A stretch of 64,000 nucleotides of DNA from Ignavibacteriales bacterium (GCA_020635255.1 JACKAC010000002.1:1-64000); one strand, 5' to 3'; numbered from the stretch's first letter, positions 43,101 to 52,617 are shown. Numbers and translations are program-made. Notes: generated from the letters alone by a model not told the origin.

Positions 43101-43250
43101 CCCGTTAGCGTTAAGGTCGTCTATGGCAAGCTTTATGCTCGCGTAAGTACCGGGGATTGTCTTGGTACCCGTCAGCTGTGCGTTTGCATTTCCATACATC
43201 ATAATAAGAAGCAAGACTAGTGAAATTATTATTGTTGTGGTCTTTTTCAT
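40140..43250 (-). CDS. T9SS-sorted parallel beta-helix surface protein 3 (with FnIII)
   Basis: 1036 residues from ATG 43250. A longer frame (to 43313) only reads the linker element and is rejected, because MKKTTTIIISLVLLLIMMYG is the signal peptide. The N-terminal 170 residues are nearly the same as in the neighbours. The middle is the other subtype (YNNTIHDLTNNSNSVCVGMN, GGIQVSKPGVANIFANRIYN), shared with 54129 and partly 49421. The FnIII module (PTLVYPANNAVLVEVNPLMN) is followed by a sorting domain of the ASRYEVEWNGS subtype, a combination different from the other FnIII copies. Confidence 0.92.
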   Translation of the reverse strand: MKKTTTIIISLVLLLIMMYGNANAQLTGTKTIPGTYASIKLAIDDLNANGVGTGGVTFNIAPGYTETIPFGGLIIDITANQPTSGNPVVFQRSGAGANPLIQTDTNGSGIISNAGFGVRKDAMLWLVGTDYITINNIDFTERYTGNSQSLQTEYGIEMVRKDSTDGCKHVTINGCTIQMQQSDIQSTCITSINVNLAGVITNPVTTGGIHESISVQGCTLNNSFNGMYFEGYGAFAPYDLYDHFYNIGGITGNTLINIGAGLTGTNSPNAKHGIYCLNMDSVIVSNNTIRVNSGSNNTVTYGIHLSTGRNSSAIINNNDISDTCGGTLQPHSAIYCGLGGNGVDNIVNITNNTIHDCRYDAMTSATNAYIQVATNPYTVNITGNTIRDNYVGNGSSTATGHMYGIYRSAGSSAFGASYTISNNTIKNLRRIQSTPGAGRIFGVYTAGGAYNNEISHNTIDSIYSTSSTNDIAGIFCQETAPGMISIHDNKIGNLIKVSGTSGNIYGIYNSNNTDTLEVYNNEVFNLYNKATTGLLYGYYNSGVLAVGLENVYNNTIHDLTNNSNSVCVGMNMSNSNTSNTHEKNVYGNLIYNIISDSIAQTGGIQVSKPGVANIFANRIYNIITKGSYTAFGVYFNGANNSNCNIYNNMISEIYAPFQNTSLGVIGLVIESSDTVNLSYNTIYMDSSSTGVNSGNFAMYIAGFSNTTLKNNIVVNKFTPTGSGQTIAIYKEAGVTYNSASNNNNIFVPAGASNFYYFDGNSFHSTFAGFQTAVSPADTNSFSENSPFKNVSTNPYDLDMKTTIPTLCDGGAMPIAGITTDIHGTTRNVSTPDVGADEFELKNPVTAAPTLVYPANNAVLVEVNPLMNWDEVTNATMYHIQLSTDSTFGSTLVDVDTLTSSELQLPNNFLAINTKYYWRVSGKNGIGEGPFSSVWNFTTGVTNIEPSSVPIVYELYQNYPNPFNPSTKIKFDIPKAGFVSLKVYDITGREVASLVNKDLVASRYEVEWNGSRFASGVYFIRINAGDFVKVQKMMLIK

Positions 43251-43282
43251 TTTTATTATTGTTATAGTTTCAAATTTTATTT

Positions 43283-43325
43283 TACCAATCACCGCTAAAG
43301 CGGGACTACTCAAACAGTCTTCGAC
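43283..43325 (-). repeat. Conserved 3' linker element, copy 4
   Basis: Same 43-base block after the stop at 43326, with one change (CACCAATCACC side: ATTGG for CTGG). Confidence 0.85.
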
Positions 43326-46148
43326 TTATTTGATTAGCATCATTTTCTGAACCTTCACGAAGTCACCCGCATTGATTCGTAAGAAGTACACTCCGCTCGC
43401 GAACTGTGACCCGTTCCATTCTACTTCATATCGGGATGCTTCGAGATCCCTGTTTACTAATGTCGTTACTTCCCTGCCTGTAATGTCATATATCTTCAGC
43501 GAAACAAAGCCCGCCTTGGGTATGTCGAATTTTATCTTCGTCGATGGATTGAACGGATTCGGGTAATTCTGGTACAGCTCATATGATATTGGGGCTGAAC
43601 CTGGCTCGATTCCTGTTATAACCTGGTCGAATTCATCCGCTCCAACGTCCGGTGTCGAGAGATTCCTTGTTGTACCGTGAATGTCCGTCGTTATTCCCGT
43701 TATCGGAATTGCCCTGCCATCGCAGAGTGTAGGTATGGAGGGATTTATATCCAGGTCATACGGATGCGATACTACGTTCATGAATGGACTGTCCTCTGTG
43801 AAGGAGTTATTCTCGGCAGGAGCTACCGTTGTCTGAAAACCGCTAAAAGCTGCATAACCCGTTATACCGTCATGATAAAAATAATTCGACGCGCCTGTGG
43901 GTACATACACGTTATTGTTATTAGATAAGGAATCATATACCGTTGTGGGATACTTATAGATGCCTATAGTTGATCTTGTACCCGCATGAGTGAATTTGTT
44001 AATAATGATATTATTCTTTAACGTTGCTTTTTTTCCGGTTATGTACAGGGCACACCCTCCTGTATTTGAACCTGACGAGCTGCTGTCTATATATATTGTG
44101 TTGTATGAAATGTTTGTCGTATCTCCGCCGCTTACTATTAACCCTAGTACTCCATTATTCGAATTACTCAAAGGACCATATATCTCACTTATCATATTGT
44201 TATATACGTCAAGGTTAGACGTGAACGATGCTGCGGAAATATACATTCCGGATGCGGCAGAGTTCATCGTGTCGCTCCCATTGCCGGAAATACCATAGAC
44301 CCAGTTGCTGTGTATTACACCTATATCAATATTTTGAGCGCTGAGACCGAATATGGATCCGGTACTGTCATTAGTTATATTATATACCTTGTTGTCATAA
44401 ATGGTTTGAATGCAGGTACCTTCGAAGGAGGTGGCGTATATCCCCACGCAAAAATTGCTGCTTTTAATATGAATATCATGTGCGACGTTGTTATATATCT
44501 TCCCAAATCCCTCGGTCGCATTACTGCCCTTGGAAATACCCATTGTTATACCGGAAACTGCCTGGTGATACATATTGGATAAGTTGTTATTATATATTTC
44601 TATTGAATCAGTGTTGTTAGTTATGGTAGCAATTCCATACATCGTGCCAGATGTCGAAGTAAGTTTATACAGGTTAGCTATATTATTATCATGTATGCTG
44701 GTTAATCCGGGGGATGTGTATGAACATACTATCCCTGCCATGTCCCCGGTAGATGTAGTCGATAATATACTGTCCACAGTGTTATTGCTTACTTCATAAT
44801 TATAAGCGCCGCCTTCCACATAGATACAATAATCTAATCCGCCTGCCGGTGTAGATTGGTTTCTACGCAGATTTTTGATAGTATTGTTTGCGACCGTGAA
44901 TGACGAGCCTGGCTCTGTGTTTGCCGCTGACCTGTAAATACCATACATTCTTCCTGTGGCTGTCGAACTTCCGTTCCCGACAGAGTTATCCCGGATCATA
45001 TTTCCCGTTACATTTGCAGTGTATGGATCGTTCCGAATATATATGTAATAGTTGTTAGCGTTGGTCACGCCATCATACGTGCAGTCATGAATAGTATTGT
45101 TAGTTATATTTACAGTATTATCGACTCCGCTCTCTCCAAGCCTGCAATATATTGCACTGTGGATTTGCGTAGTCCCTCCGCAGGTATCTGAGATGTCGTT
45201 GCTACTAATAGTTGCCGAGGAATTTATGCCTACTGACAAATGTATTCCATGGGTCTCTGACAGCATATTCGATCCGCTATTTACTCTGATTGTATTATTA
45301 CTGACAGTTACACTATCATGGTATAAAAAATAGATCCCATATTTTGAGTTAGGGCTATTAACTAAACCTGCGCCGATATTTGTCAAAGTATTCCCTGTGA
45401 TCCCGCCTATATTATAAAAATGGTCATAGAGGTCATATGGAGCAGATGCACCATAACCCATAAAATACATTCCATTGAAACTATTATTTAACGTACAGCC
45501 CTGCACGGAAATGCTTTCATGTCTTCCGCCGATAGTTGTGGGATTCGTGGTATTTCCCGCCAGGTTTTTGTTTATTGATGTGATACAGGTTGATTCAAAA
45601 TCTGACTGCTGCTGCTGTATAGTACAGCCGTTTACAGTAACATGCTTGCAGCCGTCCGTACTGCTCTTTCGCACCATTTCTATCCCATACTCGGTTTTCA
45701 GAGTCTGTGATCCCCCTGTGTACTGCTCCGCAAAATCAATATTATTGATAGTAATGTAATCCGTTCCTACCAGCCAGAGCATAGCATCTTTACGTACTCC
45801 AAAACCGGCATTTGATATTACGCCCGAACCGTTCGTGTCTGTCTGAATAAGGGGATTTGCTCCCGCGCCGCTCCTCCGGAAGACCACCGGTCTGCCGGCT
45901 GCCGGCTGGTTTGCTGTGATGTCTATTATAAGTCCGCCCATTGGTATAGTCTCCGTATAACCGGGCGCGATATCGAATGTAACTCCTCCCGTTCCAACCC
46001 CGTTAGTGTTGAGGTCGTCTATCGCGAGCTTTATGCTCGCGTATGTGCCGGGAATGGTCTTGGTACCGGTCAGCTGTGCATTTGCATTGCCATACATCAT
46101 AGTAAGAAGCAAGACTAGTGAAAATACTGTTGTTGTGATCTTTTTCAT
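43326..46148 (-). CDS. T9SS-sorted parallel beta-helix surface protein 4 (no FnIII)
   Basis: 940 residues. Signal peptide 1-24 (ITTTVFSLVLLLTMMYGNAN-A). Conserved N-terminal domain (TKTIPGTYASIKLAIDDLNT). Beta-helix with NNTIHDCTYDGVTNANNYYI and IRDNSVGNGSSTATG, blocks shared with the protein at 49421. The second half is of the 36945/46224 subtype (GIIHSNRV-like GVIHSNWVYGI, SNISYNTIYIDSSSSG). It goes straight from VGADEFD to the sorting domain (ELYQNYPNPFNPSTKIKFDI, subtype ASRYEVEW). Within the array, it lies 75 bases downstream of the previous gene, with no terminator. Confidence 0.92.
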   Translation of the reverse strand: MKKITTTVFSLVLLLTMMYGNANAQLTGTKTIPGTYASIKLAIDDLNTNGVGTGGVTFDIAPGYTETIPMGGLIIDITANQPAAGRPVVFRRSGAGANPLIQTDTNGSGVISNAGFGVRKDAMLWLVGTDYITINNIDFAEQYTGGSQTLKTEYGIEMVRKSSTDGCKHVTVNGCTIQQQQSDFESTCITSINKNLAGNTTNPTTIGGRHESISVQGCTLNNSFNGMYFMGYGASAPYDLYDHFYNIGGITGNTLTNIGAGLVNSPNSKYGIYFLYHDSVTVSNNTIRVNSGSNMLSETHGIHLSVGINSSATISSNDISDTCGGTTQIHSAIYCRLGESGVDNTVNITNNTIHDCTYDGVTNANNYYIYIRNDPYTANVTGNMIRDNSVGNGSSTATGRMYGIYRSAANTEPGSSFTVANNTIKNLRRNQSTPAGGLDYCIYVEGGAYNYEVSNNTVDSILSTTSTGDMAGIVCSYTSPGLTSIHDNNIANLYKLTSTSGTMYGIATITNNTDSIEIYNNNLSNMYHQAVSGITMGISKGSNATEGFGKIYNNVAHDIHIKSSNFCVGIYATSFEGTCIQTIYDNKVYNITNDSTGSIFGLSAQNIDIGVIHSNWVYGISGNGSDTMNSAASGMYISAASFTSNLDVYNNMISEIYGPLSNSNNGVLGLIVSGGDTTNISYNTIYIDSSSSGSNTGGCALYITGKKATLKNNIIINKFTHAGTRSTIGIYKYPTTVYDSLSNNNNVYVPTGASNYFYHDGITGYAAFSGFQTTVAPAENNSFTEDSPFMNVVSHPYDLDINPSIPTLCDGRAIPITGITTDIHGTTRNLSTPDVGADEFDQVITGIEPGSAPISYELYQNYPNPFNPSTKIKFDIPKAGFVSLKIYDITGREVTTLVNRDLEASRYEVEWNGSQFASGVYFLRINAGDFVKVQKMMLIK

Positions 46149-46180
46149 TTTATTATTATTGTTATAATTTCATTTTATTT

Positions 46181-46223
46181 TACCAGTCACCGCTAAAGCG
46201 GGACTACTCAAACAGTCTTCGAC
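46181..46223 (-). repeat. Conserved 3' linker element, copy 5
   Basis: Same 43-base block with CCGCTTTAGCGG directly after the stop at 46224. Confidence 0.85.
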
Positions 46224-49200
46224 TTATTTGATTAGCATCATTTTCTGAACCTTCACGAAGTCGCCGGCATTGATTCGGAAGAAGTACACTCCGCTCGCAA
46301 ACTGCCCGCCGTTCCATTCAAACTCATACCTTCCTGTTGCCAGCTCGCTGTTTACCAGAGTGCTCACTTCTCTGCCTGTTACGTCATAAACCTTCAGCGA
46401 AACAAAGCCTGCTTTCGGTATGTCGAACTTTATTTTTGTTGTTGGGTTGAACGGGTTAGGGTAATTTTGGTATAGCTCATATACCACCGGTAATGAAGAA
46501 GGTTCGATGTTCGTTACACCAGTAGTGAAATTCCATATCGATGAGAAGGGACCTTCGCCCACAGGATTCTTTCCGCTCACTCTCCAGTAATATTTTGTAT
46601 TGATGGCGAGGAAGTTATTGCCCAGTTGGAGTTCTGATGACGTAAGAGTATCCGTATCCACGAGCGTACTTCCAAATGTAGAATCGGCCGAGAGCTGAAT
46701 GTGATACATAGTTGCATTTGTCACGTCATCCCAGTTCATCAGCGGGTTTACCTCTACCAGCACAGCATTATTTGCTGGATATACTAGCACCGGAGCGCTC
46801 GTAACCGGCGGAATACCGTCGAATTCATCTGCTCCTACGTCCGGTGCTACAGCATTCCTCATTGTACCGTGTATATCAGTTGTGATGCCGGGTATAGGTA
46901 TGGCGCCGCTGTCGCATAATGTCGGGACGGTCGTTTTCATATCCAGGTCGTACGGATGAGTAGATACGTTCATAAACGGACTATCTTCTGCGAAGGAATT
47001 GGTCTCCGCAGGAGACACAGCCGTCTGGAATGCTGTAAATGTCGAATACAAGCTTGTTCCGTCATAGTAAAAGTAATTCGACGCGCCTGCGGGTACATAT
47101 AAGTTATTGTTGTTAGACGCAGGATCATATACCGTCGAGGAGACCTTATATATCCCTATACTTGACCCTGTATCTGAGGGAGTAAATTTATTAATAATGA
47201 TATTATTCCTGAAGGTTACTTTTGCTCCGGCTATGTAGAGAGCATAACAGCCGGCATTTGAACCTGTCGAGCTGCTATCAATATATATTGTGTTGTATGA
47301 AATGTTCGTAGTATCTACGCAGTTTACAAGTAGCCCTATTACTCCAGTATTCCAGTTACTCAAAGGAGCATAAAGCTCACTTACCATATTATTATAAATA
47401 TCAAACCTTGAATCGGTTGATATTCCGTAAATTTGCATTCCGTATACTGCCGCTCCCACGCTGTTCTTCATACTGGAAATTCCATAGACCCGGTTGCTAT
47501 ATACAGAACCACCTATATCACTAAATTGAGCATTGATACCCATTGAGGTACCGGTACTGTCATTTGTTATATTATATATCCTGTTGCCATAAAAACTCTT
47601 TCTGCAGGTACCCGGGGCGGAACTGGTGTAAATTCCCATACAAAGGTAAACGCTTGTAGCATGAATATCATGCACGACGTTGTTATATATATTTCCGAAT
47701 CCTGTTGCCGCCTGACTGCTTGTGTAATAACCTATTGTTGATCCGGAACCTGCATGGTGATAGAGATTAAATACGGTATTATTATATACTGCCATCGAAT
47801 CCGTGTTGTTAATGAGTGTAGAAATTCCCATTAATGAACCTCCCGTAGATGTTAATTTGTACAGGTTGCCTACAGTATTATCATGTATGTCGGTTAATCC
47901 GGGTGACGTGTATGAGCATACTATCCCTGCCATATCGCTGCTGGATGTAGTCGAGAAAATACTGTCCACGGTGTTATTACTTACTTCATAATTATAAGCG
48001 CCGCCTAGCACATAGATACCATAATCTAATCCAGATCCCGGCGCAGATTGGTTCCTACGCAGATTTTTGATAGTGTTGCTTGCGACAGTGAAGGACGAAC
48101 CAAAGTTTGTGTTTGCCGATGACCTGTAAATCCCGTACATATTTCCCGTAGCTGTCGAAGTTCCATTGCCGACGTAATTATCCCGGATCGTGTTTCCCGT
48201 TACATTTACATTGTATGGATTGTTCGCAATATAGATATAATAGTTTGCACCTCCTGAAGCTCCGTCATATCTGCAGTCATGAATAGTATTGTTGGTTATA
48301 TTTACAGTATTATTGGTTCCGTTTTCACCAATTCCTGCATATATTGCATAGTGATTGAGTGTAAATGTAGTGCCGAGGGTATCAGAGATGTCATTGTTAT
48401 CAATGGTCGCCGAGGAGTTTGTGCCTACTGTCAAATATATTCCATAGACCGGAGAATTACTTGGTCCGGTACTTACTCTGACAATATTATTGCTGACAGT
48501 TACACTATCATGAAATTGACAATAGATCCCATATTTTGAAGAAGCATTATTATTACTAATTAAACGTGAACCTATATTGATCAAAGTATTCCCTGTAATC
48601 CCCCCTATATTATAAAAATGGTCATAGAGGTCGTATGGGGCAGAATCATTATAACCCGTAAAATACATCCCATTGAAACTATTATTTAACGTACAGCCCT
48701 GCACCGAGATGCTTTCGTGTCTTCCACCGATAGTTGTCGGGTTTGTGATATTTCCTGCCAGGTTTCTGTTTATTGATACAATACAGGTTGATTGGAAATC
48801 AGACTGCTGCATCCGGATCGTACAGCCGGTTATGGTAACATGCTTGCACCCGTCCGTACTATTCTTTCGCACCATTTCTATCCCATACTCTGTTTTCAAA
48901 GTCTGCGAACCGCCGGTGTACTGCTCTGCAAAATCGATGTTATTGATTGTAATATAATCCGTTCCTACAAGCCAGAGTATAGCGTCCTTACGGTCTCCAA
49001 AACCTGTTGTCAATATTATCCCCGAACCGTTAGTATCTGTCTGGATCAGGGGGTTTGTTCCCGTACCGCTCCTCTGAAAGACCACCGGGTTTCCGGACGT
49101 GGGCTGATTCGCTGTAATGTCTATTATAAGTCCGCCCATCGGTATAGTCTCCGTATAACCGGGCGCGATATTGAATGTAACTCCACCGGTGCCAACTCCG

Positions 49201-49346
49201 TTTGCGTTGAGGTCGTCTATCGCGAGCTTTATGCTCGCGTATGTGCCGGGAATCGTCTTTGTACCCGTCAGCTGTGCGTTTGCTTTGCTCTGTGTCATCG
49301 TCAGAAGCAGGGCAAGCGCTAATATTGTCGTTATGATCCTTTTCAT
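46224..49346 (-). CDS. T9SS-sorted parallel beta-helix surface protein 5 (with FnIII)
   Basis: 1040 residues. The signal peptide (MKRIITTILALALLLTMTQS-KANA) is almost that of the 36945 protein. The beta-helix body also follows that paralog closely (SSKYGIYCQFHDSVTVSNNI, VRVSTGPSNSPVYGIYLTVG), including a TGINAQ-like MGINAQFSDIGGSVYSNRVY module. The FnIII module (PVLVYPANNAVLVEVNPLMN) and ATGRYEFEWNGG sorting domain follow. It appears to be a recent duplicate of the 36945 gene, with 43326 and 40140 lying between them, so duplication and shuffling within the array are likely. Confidence 0.92.
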   Translation of the reverse strand: MKRIITTILALALLLTMTQSKANAQLTGTKTIPGTYASIKLAIDDLNANGVGTGGVTFNIAPGYTETIPMGGLIIDITANQPTSGNPVVFQRSGTGTNPLIQTDTNGSGIILTTGFGDRKDAILWLVGTDYITINNIDFAEQYTGGSQTLKTEYGIEMVRKNSTDGCKHVTITGCTIRMQQSDFQSTCIVSINRNLAGNITNPTTIGGRHESISVQGCTLNNSFNGMYFTGYNDSAPYDLYDHFYNIGGITGNTLINIGSRLISNNNASSKYGIYCQFHDSVTVSNNIVRVSTGPSNSPVYGIYLTVGTNSSATIDNNDISDTLGTTFTLNHYAIYAGIGENGTNNTVNITNNTIHDCRYDGASGGANYYIYIANNPYNVNVTGNTIRDNYVGNGTSTATGNMYGIYRSSANTNFGSSFTVASNTIKNLRRNQSAPGSGLDYGIYVLGGAYNYEVSNNTVDSIFSTTSSSDMAGIVCSYTSPGLTDIHDNTVGNLYKLTSTGGSLMGISTLINNTDSMAVYNNTVFNLYHHAGSGSTIGYYTSSQAATGFGNIYNNVVHDIHATSVYLCMGIYTSSAPGTCRKSFYGNRIYNITNDSTGTSMGINAQFSDIGGSVYSNRVYGISSMKNSVGAAVYGMQIYGISTDSRFDIYNNMVSELYAPLSNWNTGVIGLLVNCVDTTNISYNTIYIDSSSTGSNAGCYALYIAGAKVTFRNNIIINKFTPSDTGSSIGIYKVSSTVYDPASNNNNLYVPAGASNYFYYDGTSLYSTFTAFQTAVSPAETNSFAEDSPFMNVSTHPYDLDMKTTVPTLCDSGAIPIPGITTDIHGTMRNAVAPDVGADEFDGIPPVTSAPVLVYPANNAVLVEVNPLMNWDDVTNATMYHIQLSADSTFGSTLVDTDTLTSSELQLGNNFLAINTKYYWRVSGKNPVGEGPFSSIWNFTTGVTNIEPSSLPVVYELYQNYPNPFNPTTKIKFDIPKAGFVSLKVYDVTGREVSTLVNSELATGRYEFEWNGGQFASGVYFFRINAGDFVKVQKMMLIK

Positions 49347-49377
49347 TTTTTATTATGTTATAGTTTCAATTTTATTT

Positions 49378-49420
49378 TACCAGTCACCGCTAAAGCGGGA
49401 CTACTCAAACAGTCTTCGAC
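49378..49420 (-). repeat. Conserved 3' linker element, copy 6
   Basis: Same 43-base block with CCGCTTTAGCGG after the stop at 49421. The seventh beta-helix gene (54129) lacks it. Confidence 0.85.
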
Positions 49421-52246
49421 TTATTTGATCAGCATCATTTTCTGAACCTTCACAAAGTCGCCTGCATTAATCCTGAAAAAATATACTCCGCTCGCGAATT
49501 GCGCACCGTTCCACTCAAACTCATACCTTCCTGTTGCCAGCTCGCTGTTTACCAGAGTACTCACTTCTCTGCCCGTAATGTCATATATCTTCAGAGATAC
49601 AAAGCCTGCTTTCGGTATGTCGAATTTTATCTTTGTCGATGGGTTGAACGGGTTAGGGTAGTTCTGGTAAAGCTCATATACTGTCGGTGATGATGTTGGT
49701 TCGATATTGGTTATGACCTGATCAAACTCATCCGCTCCAACATCCGGTGTCGAGGGATTCCTTGTTGTGCCGTGAATGTCGGTCGTAATACCCGGGATTG
49801 GCACTGCCCCGCCTTCACAGAGTGTCGATTGAGTAGAGTCCATATCCAGATCATACGGATGTGTAGATACGTTCATAAACGGACTGTTCTCTGAAAACGA
49901 GTTCGTTCCCGCGGGAGAGACAGCTGTCTGGAATCCGGCAAATGTAGAGTGAAAATTACTGCCGTCAAAGTAATAGAAATTCGATGCCCCTGCCGGGACA
50001 AAGATATTATTATTGTTTGAAGCCGCATTATATGTTACACCTGCTTCCTTATATATGGCAATTGTTTGTCCGCTGCCTGTAGGTGTGAACTTATTGACCA
50101 CAATATTATTCTTCAATGTCGCGTTACTCGACCCGCCAATATACAAAGCAAAGTTACCTGAATTCGCACCTATAGAGCTGCTATCCAGGTAAATGGTATT
50201 ATACGAAAGGTTTACAGTATCGCACCCCTCTATTATAAGACCGAGCACACCTAAAGGAGTATTTTGCGCCGGAGCATAGATCTCGCTTATCATATTGTTA
50301 TATATATTGCCGTTCGAACTATTTGAACCTTCAAAATATACTCCGAATGCAGTAGAGGACCCTATTCTATTAATAATATTATGTATACGGTTTGCGGATA
50401 TATTAGCCATACTTGGTCCGGAGAGTTGTATTCCCCCGGTCTGTCCTGTGCTGTCATTCATAATATTATAAATGCTATTTCCTGTTATATTCTTTATTGC
50501 CGCATTGTTTGTGGCTTCCGCTTGTATATACACACCGACCACATGTCTTATGCCCGTACCTACAATATCATGAATATTATTATCGTATATACTTTCATAT
50601 CCGCCGGTCTGGTCACCCCTGCTGTAAATACCGAATACATCGCAATCACCGGTAGTATTGTATATATTAAAAATATTATTATCGTAGATCTCTATTGTAT
50701 CCGTATCACCAATGTGTTGGATTCCACACAACGATGTTTCATCAGTGGATTCTTTAAATAAGCCGCTTATTGTGTTGCCGTGTATGTTAATCTTCCCATC
50801 CGCTTCGTTTACTGAAAAGATGCCTCCTAATGCGCCATCCCCGGTGGGATTAAATATGCTGTCGATCACATTGTTGCTAATTTCAGTATTGTAATTTGGA
50901 CCTTCCATATTTATACAAAAAAATTCTCCGGTACCGGGAGTAGATTGATTTCGTCTGTTGTTCTTGATTGTGTTGTTTGATATAGTAAATGATGCTCCAT
51001 ATAAATTATTTGAGGGAAGCGATTTATAAATACCATTGATCCCTCCTGTGGCTGTCGAAGTTCCGTTCCCGACAGAGTTATCCCGGATCATATTTCCCGT
51101 TACATTTGAAGTGTATGGAGCGTTCCGAATATATATGTAATAGTTGTTAGCGCTAGTCACGCCATCATACGTGCAGTCATGAATAGTATTGTTAGTTATA
51201 TTTACAGTATTATCGACTCCGCTCTCTCCAAGCCTGCAGTATATTGCACTGTGAGTTTGTGTTGTCCCCCCGCAGGTATCGGAAATGTCATTGTTATCTA
51301 TGGTCGCCGATGAGTTTATGCCTACTGTCAAATTTATTCCGTAGACCTGTGAATTATTCGATTCGCTGTTTACTCTAATTGTATTATTACTGACAGTTAC
51401 ACTATCCTGAAGTGAACAATAGATCCCGTATTTTGTACTAGAATTATTAGTAGAATTCACTAAACCTGAACCTATATTTGTCAAAATATTCCCTGTGATC
51501 CCCCCTATATTATAAAAGTGGTCATAGAGGTCGTATGGGGCGGAATCAGCATAACCCGTAAAATACATTCCATTGAAACTGTTATCCAACATACAGCCCT
51601 GTATGGAAATGCTTTCGTGTCTTCCCCCGGTAGTTGTGGGGTTTGTGGTATTTCCTGCCAGGTCTCTGTTTAATGATACTATACAGGTTGATTGTACATC
51701 TGACTGCTGCATCCGGATAGTACAGCCGGTTATAGTAACATGCTTGCAGCCGTCCGTACTGCTCTTACGCATTAAAACTATCCCATACTCTGTTTTTAGT
51801 ACCTGTGATCCCCCTGTGTACTGCTCAGCAAAGTCAATATTATTGGTTGTAATGTAATCCGTTCCTACCAACCAGAGAATAGCGTCTTTACGTACTCCAA
51901 AACCGGCTCCTGACAATACCCCCGAACCGTTAACGTCTGTCTGTATCAGGGGATTTGTTCCCGCCCCGCTCCTCCGGAAGACTACCGGGTTTCCGGACGT
52001 GGGCTGGTTCGCTGTGATGTCGATTATAAGTCCGCCCATTGGTATGGTCTCCGTGTAGCCGGGCGCGATATCGAATGTAACTCCGCCCGTGCCAACCCCG
52101 TTAGCGTTAAGGTCGTCTATAGCGAGCTTTATGCTTGCGTAGGTGCCGGGAATGGTCTTTGTACCCGTCAGCTGAGCGTTTGCATTTCCATACATCATAA
52201 TTAGAAGCAAGGCTAGTGAAATTATTGTTGTTGTGGTCTTTTCCAT
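49421..52246 (-). CDS. T9SS-sorted parallel beta-helix surface protein 6 (no FnIII)
   Basis: 941 residues. Signal peptide MEKTTTTIISLALLLIMMYG-NANA. Its first half matches the 43326 protein (CRLGESGVDNTVNITNNTIH, YDGVTSANNYYIYIRN). The centre is unique and acidic (NVIDSIFNPTGDGALGGIFS, FKESTDETSLCGIQHIGDTD). The last third matches 40140/54129 (KNNIVVNKFTPTGSGQTIAI, YKEAGVTYN). There is no FnIII, yet the sorting domain is of the ATGRYEFEWNG subtype. This is the clearest mosaic of the family. It is the first beta-helix gene of the array, 2 bases after the small-protein gene. Confidence 0.92.
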   Translation of the reverse strand: MEKTTTTIISLALLLIMMYGNANAQLTGTKTIPGTYASIKLAIDDLNANGVGTGGVTFDIAPGYTETIPMGGLIIDITANQPTSGNPVVFRRSGAGTNPLIQTDVNGSGVLSGAGFGVRKDAILWLVGTDYITTNNIDFAEQYTGGSQVLKTEYGIVLMRKSSTDGCKHVTITGCTIRMQQSDVQSTCIVSLNRDLAGNTTNPTTTGGRHESISIQGCMLDNSFNGMYFTGYADSAPYDLYDHFYNIGGITGNILTNIGSGLVNSTNNSSTKYGIYCSLQDSVTVSNNTIRVNSESNNSQVYGINLTVGINSSATIDNNDISDTCGGTTQTHSAIYCRLGESGVDNTVNITNNTIHDCTYDGVTSANNYYIYIRNAPYTSNVTGNMIRDNSVGNGTSTATGGINGIYKSLPSNNLYGASFTISNNTIKNNRRNQSTPGTGEFFCINMEGPNYNTEISNNVIDSIFNPTGDGALGGIFSVNEADGKINIHGNTISGLFKESTDETSLCGIQHIGDTDTIEIYDNNIFNIYNTTGDCDVFGIYSRGDQTGGYESIYDNNIHDIVGTGIRHVVGVYIQAEATNNAAIKNITGNSIYNIMNDSTGQTGGIQLSGPSMANISANRIHNIINRIGSSTAFGVYFEGSNSSNGNIYNNMISEIYAPAQNTPLGVLGLIIEGCDTVNLSYNTIYLDSSSIGANSGNFALYIGGSSNATLKNNIVVNKFTPTGSGQTIAIYKEAGVTYNAASNNNNIFVPAGASNFYYFDGSNFHSTFAGFQTAVSPAGTNSFSENSPFMNVSTHPYDLDMDSTQSTLCEGGAVPIPGITTDIHGTTRNPSTPDVGADEFDQVITNIEPTSSPTVYELYQNYPNPFNPSTKIKFDIPKAGFVSLKIYDITGREVSTLVNSELATGRYEFEWNGAQFASGVYFFRINAGDFVKVQKMMLIK

Positions 52247-52248
52247 TT

Positions 52249-52458
52249 TTAATCTTCCTTGTTTATATGCTTTTTTAAAATTTCTTCTATCTTTTTTTCT
52301 GCCCCTGCCAGTTTCTGCGCATCGTTCTTCCTCATCGATAGCTCTGTCTCTGCTGATATATTTATCATCTTTACCACTTCCGAGTTCATCACCTTTATAA
52401 GGCTGTTCAACTCTTCAAGTTTGTGTGTTACTTTTTCCATTAGTTTTTTGTTTTTCAT
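52249..52458 (-). CDS. Small coiled-coil-like protein of the surface cassette (copy B)
   Basis: 69 residues: HKLEELNSLIKVMNSEVVKM then INISAETELSMRKNDAQKLA and GAEKKIEEILKKHINKED. It is clearly the same family as copies A and C, with strongest similarity to A (IEEILKK). The stop is 2 bases before the start of the first gene of the five-gene beta-helix array, the same spacing as in cassette A. Divergent from helical gene copy 5. No signal peptide; probably cytoplasmic. Unknown function. Confidence 0.78.
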   Translation of the reverse strand: MKNKKLMEKVTHKLEELNSLIKVMNSEVVKMINISAETELSMRKNDAQKLAGAEKKIEEILKKHINKED

Positions 52459-52486
52459 TTGTATCCAAAATATTCACAATAGTCCG

Positions 52487-52583
52487 CTCCTTCAAAAAGA
52501 TTTTTTTCAAAAGTCTCAAATGGAAATCCCAATGAAATTTGCCAAAAACAGCAAAATTAAGCAGGAATCCACCTTTATCCTTT
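52487..52583. promoter_or_regulatory. Shared divergent control region (cassette B)
   Basis: CTCCTTCAAAAAGATTTTTT and TCAAAAGTCTCAAATGG (52487-52523), then GAAATTTGCCAAAAACAGC (52534-52552) and CCACCTTTATCCTTT (52569-52583). Same order of blocks as at 35193-35290 and 61388-61494. Confidence 0.65.
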
Positions 52584-52603
52584 AAAAATTTTAATTGTTC
52601 AGG

Positions 52604-52610
52604 TATATTA
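52604..52610 (+). promoter_or_regulatory. Possible -7 box of helical gene copy 5
   Basis: GGTATATTAGTCTCAAATG: TATATTA ends 7 bases before ATG 52618, as in cassette A. Confidence 0.4.
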
Positions 52611-52617
52611 GTCTCAA

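Noticed and set aside
43251..43325. In-frame read-through from one beta-helix gene into the next via the linker
   Set aside because: The linker is in frame in some gaps (75 or 78 bases) but not at 49347-49420 (74 bases), and each gene has its own signal peptide.
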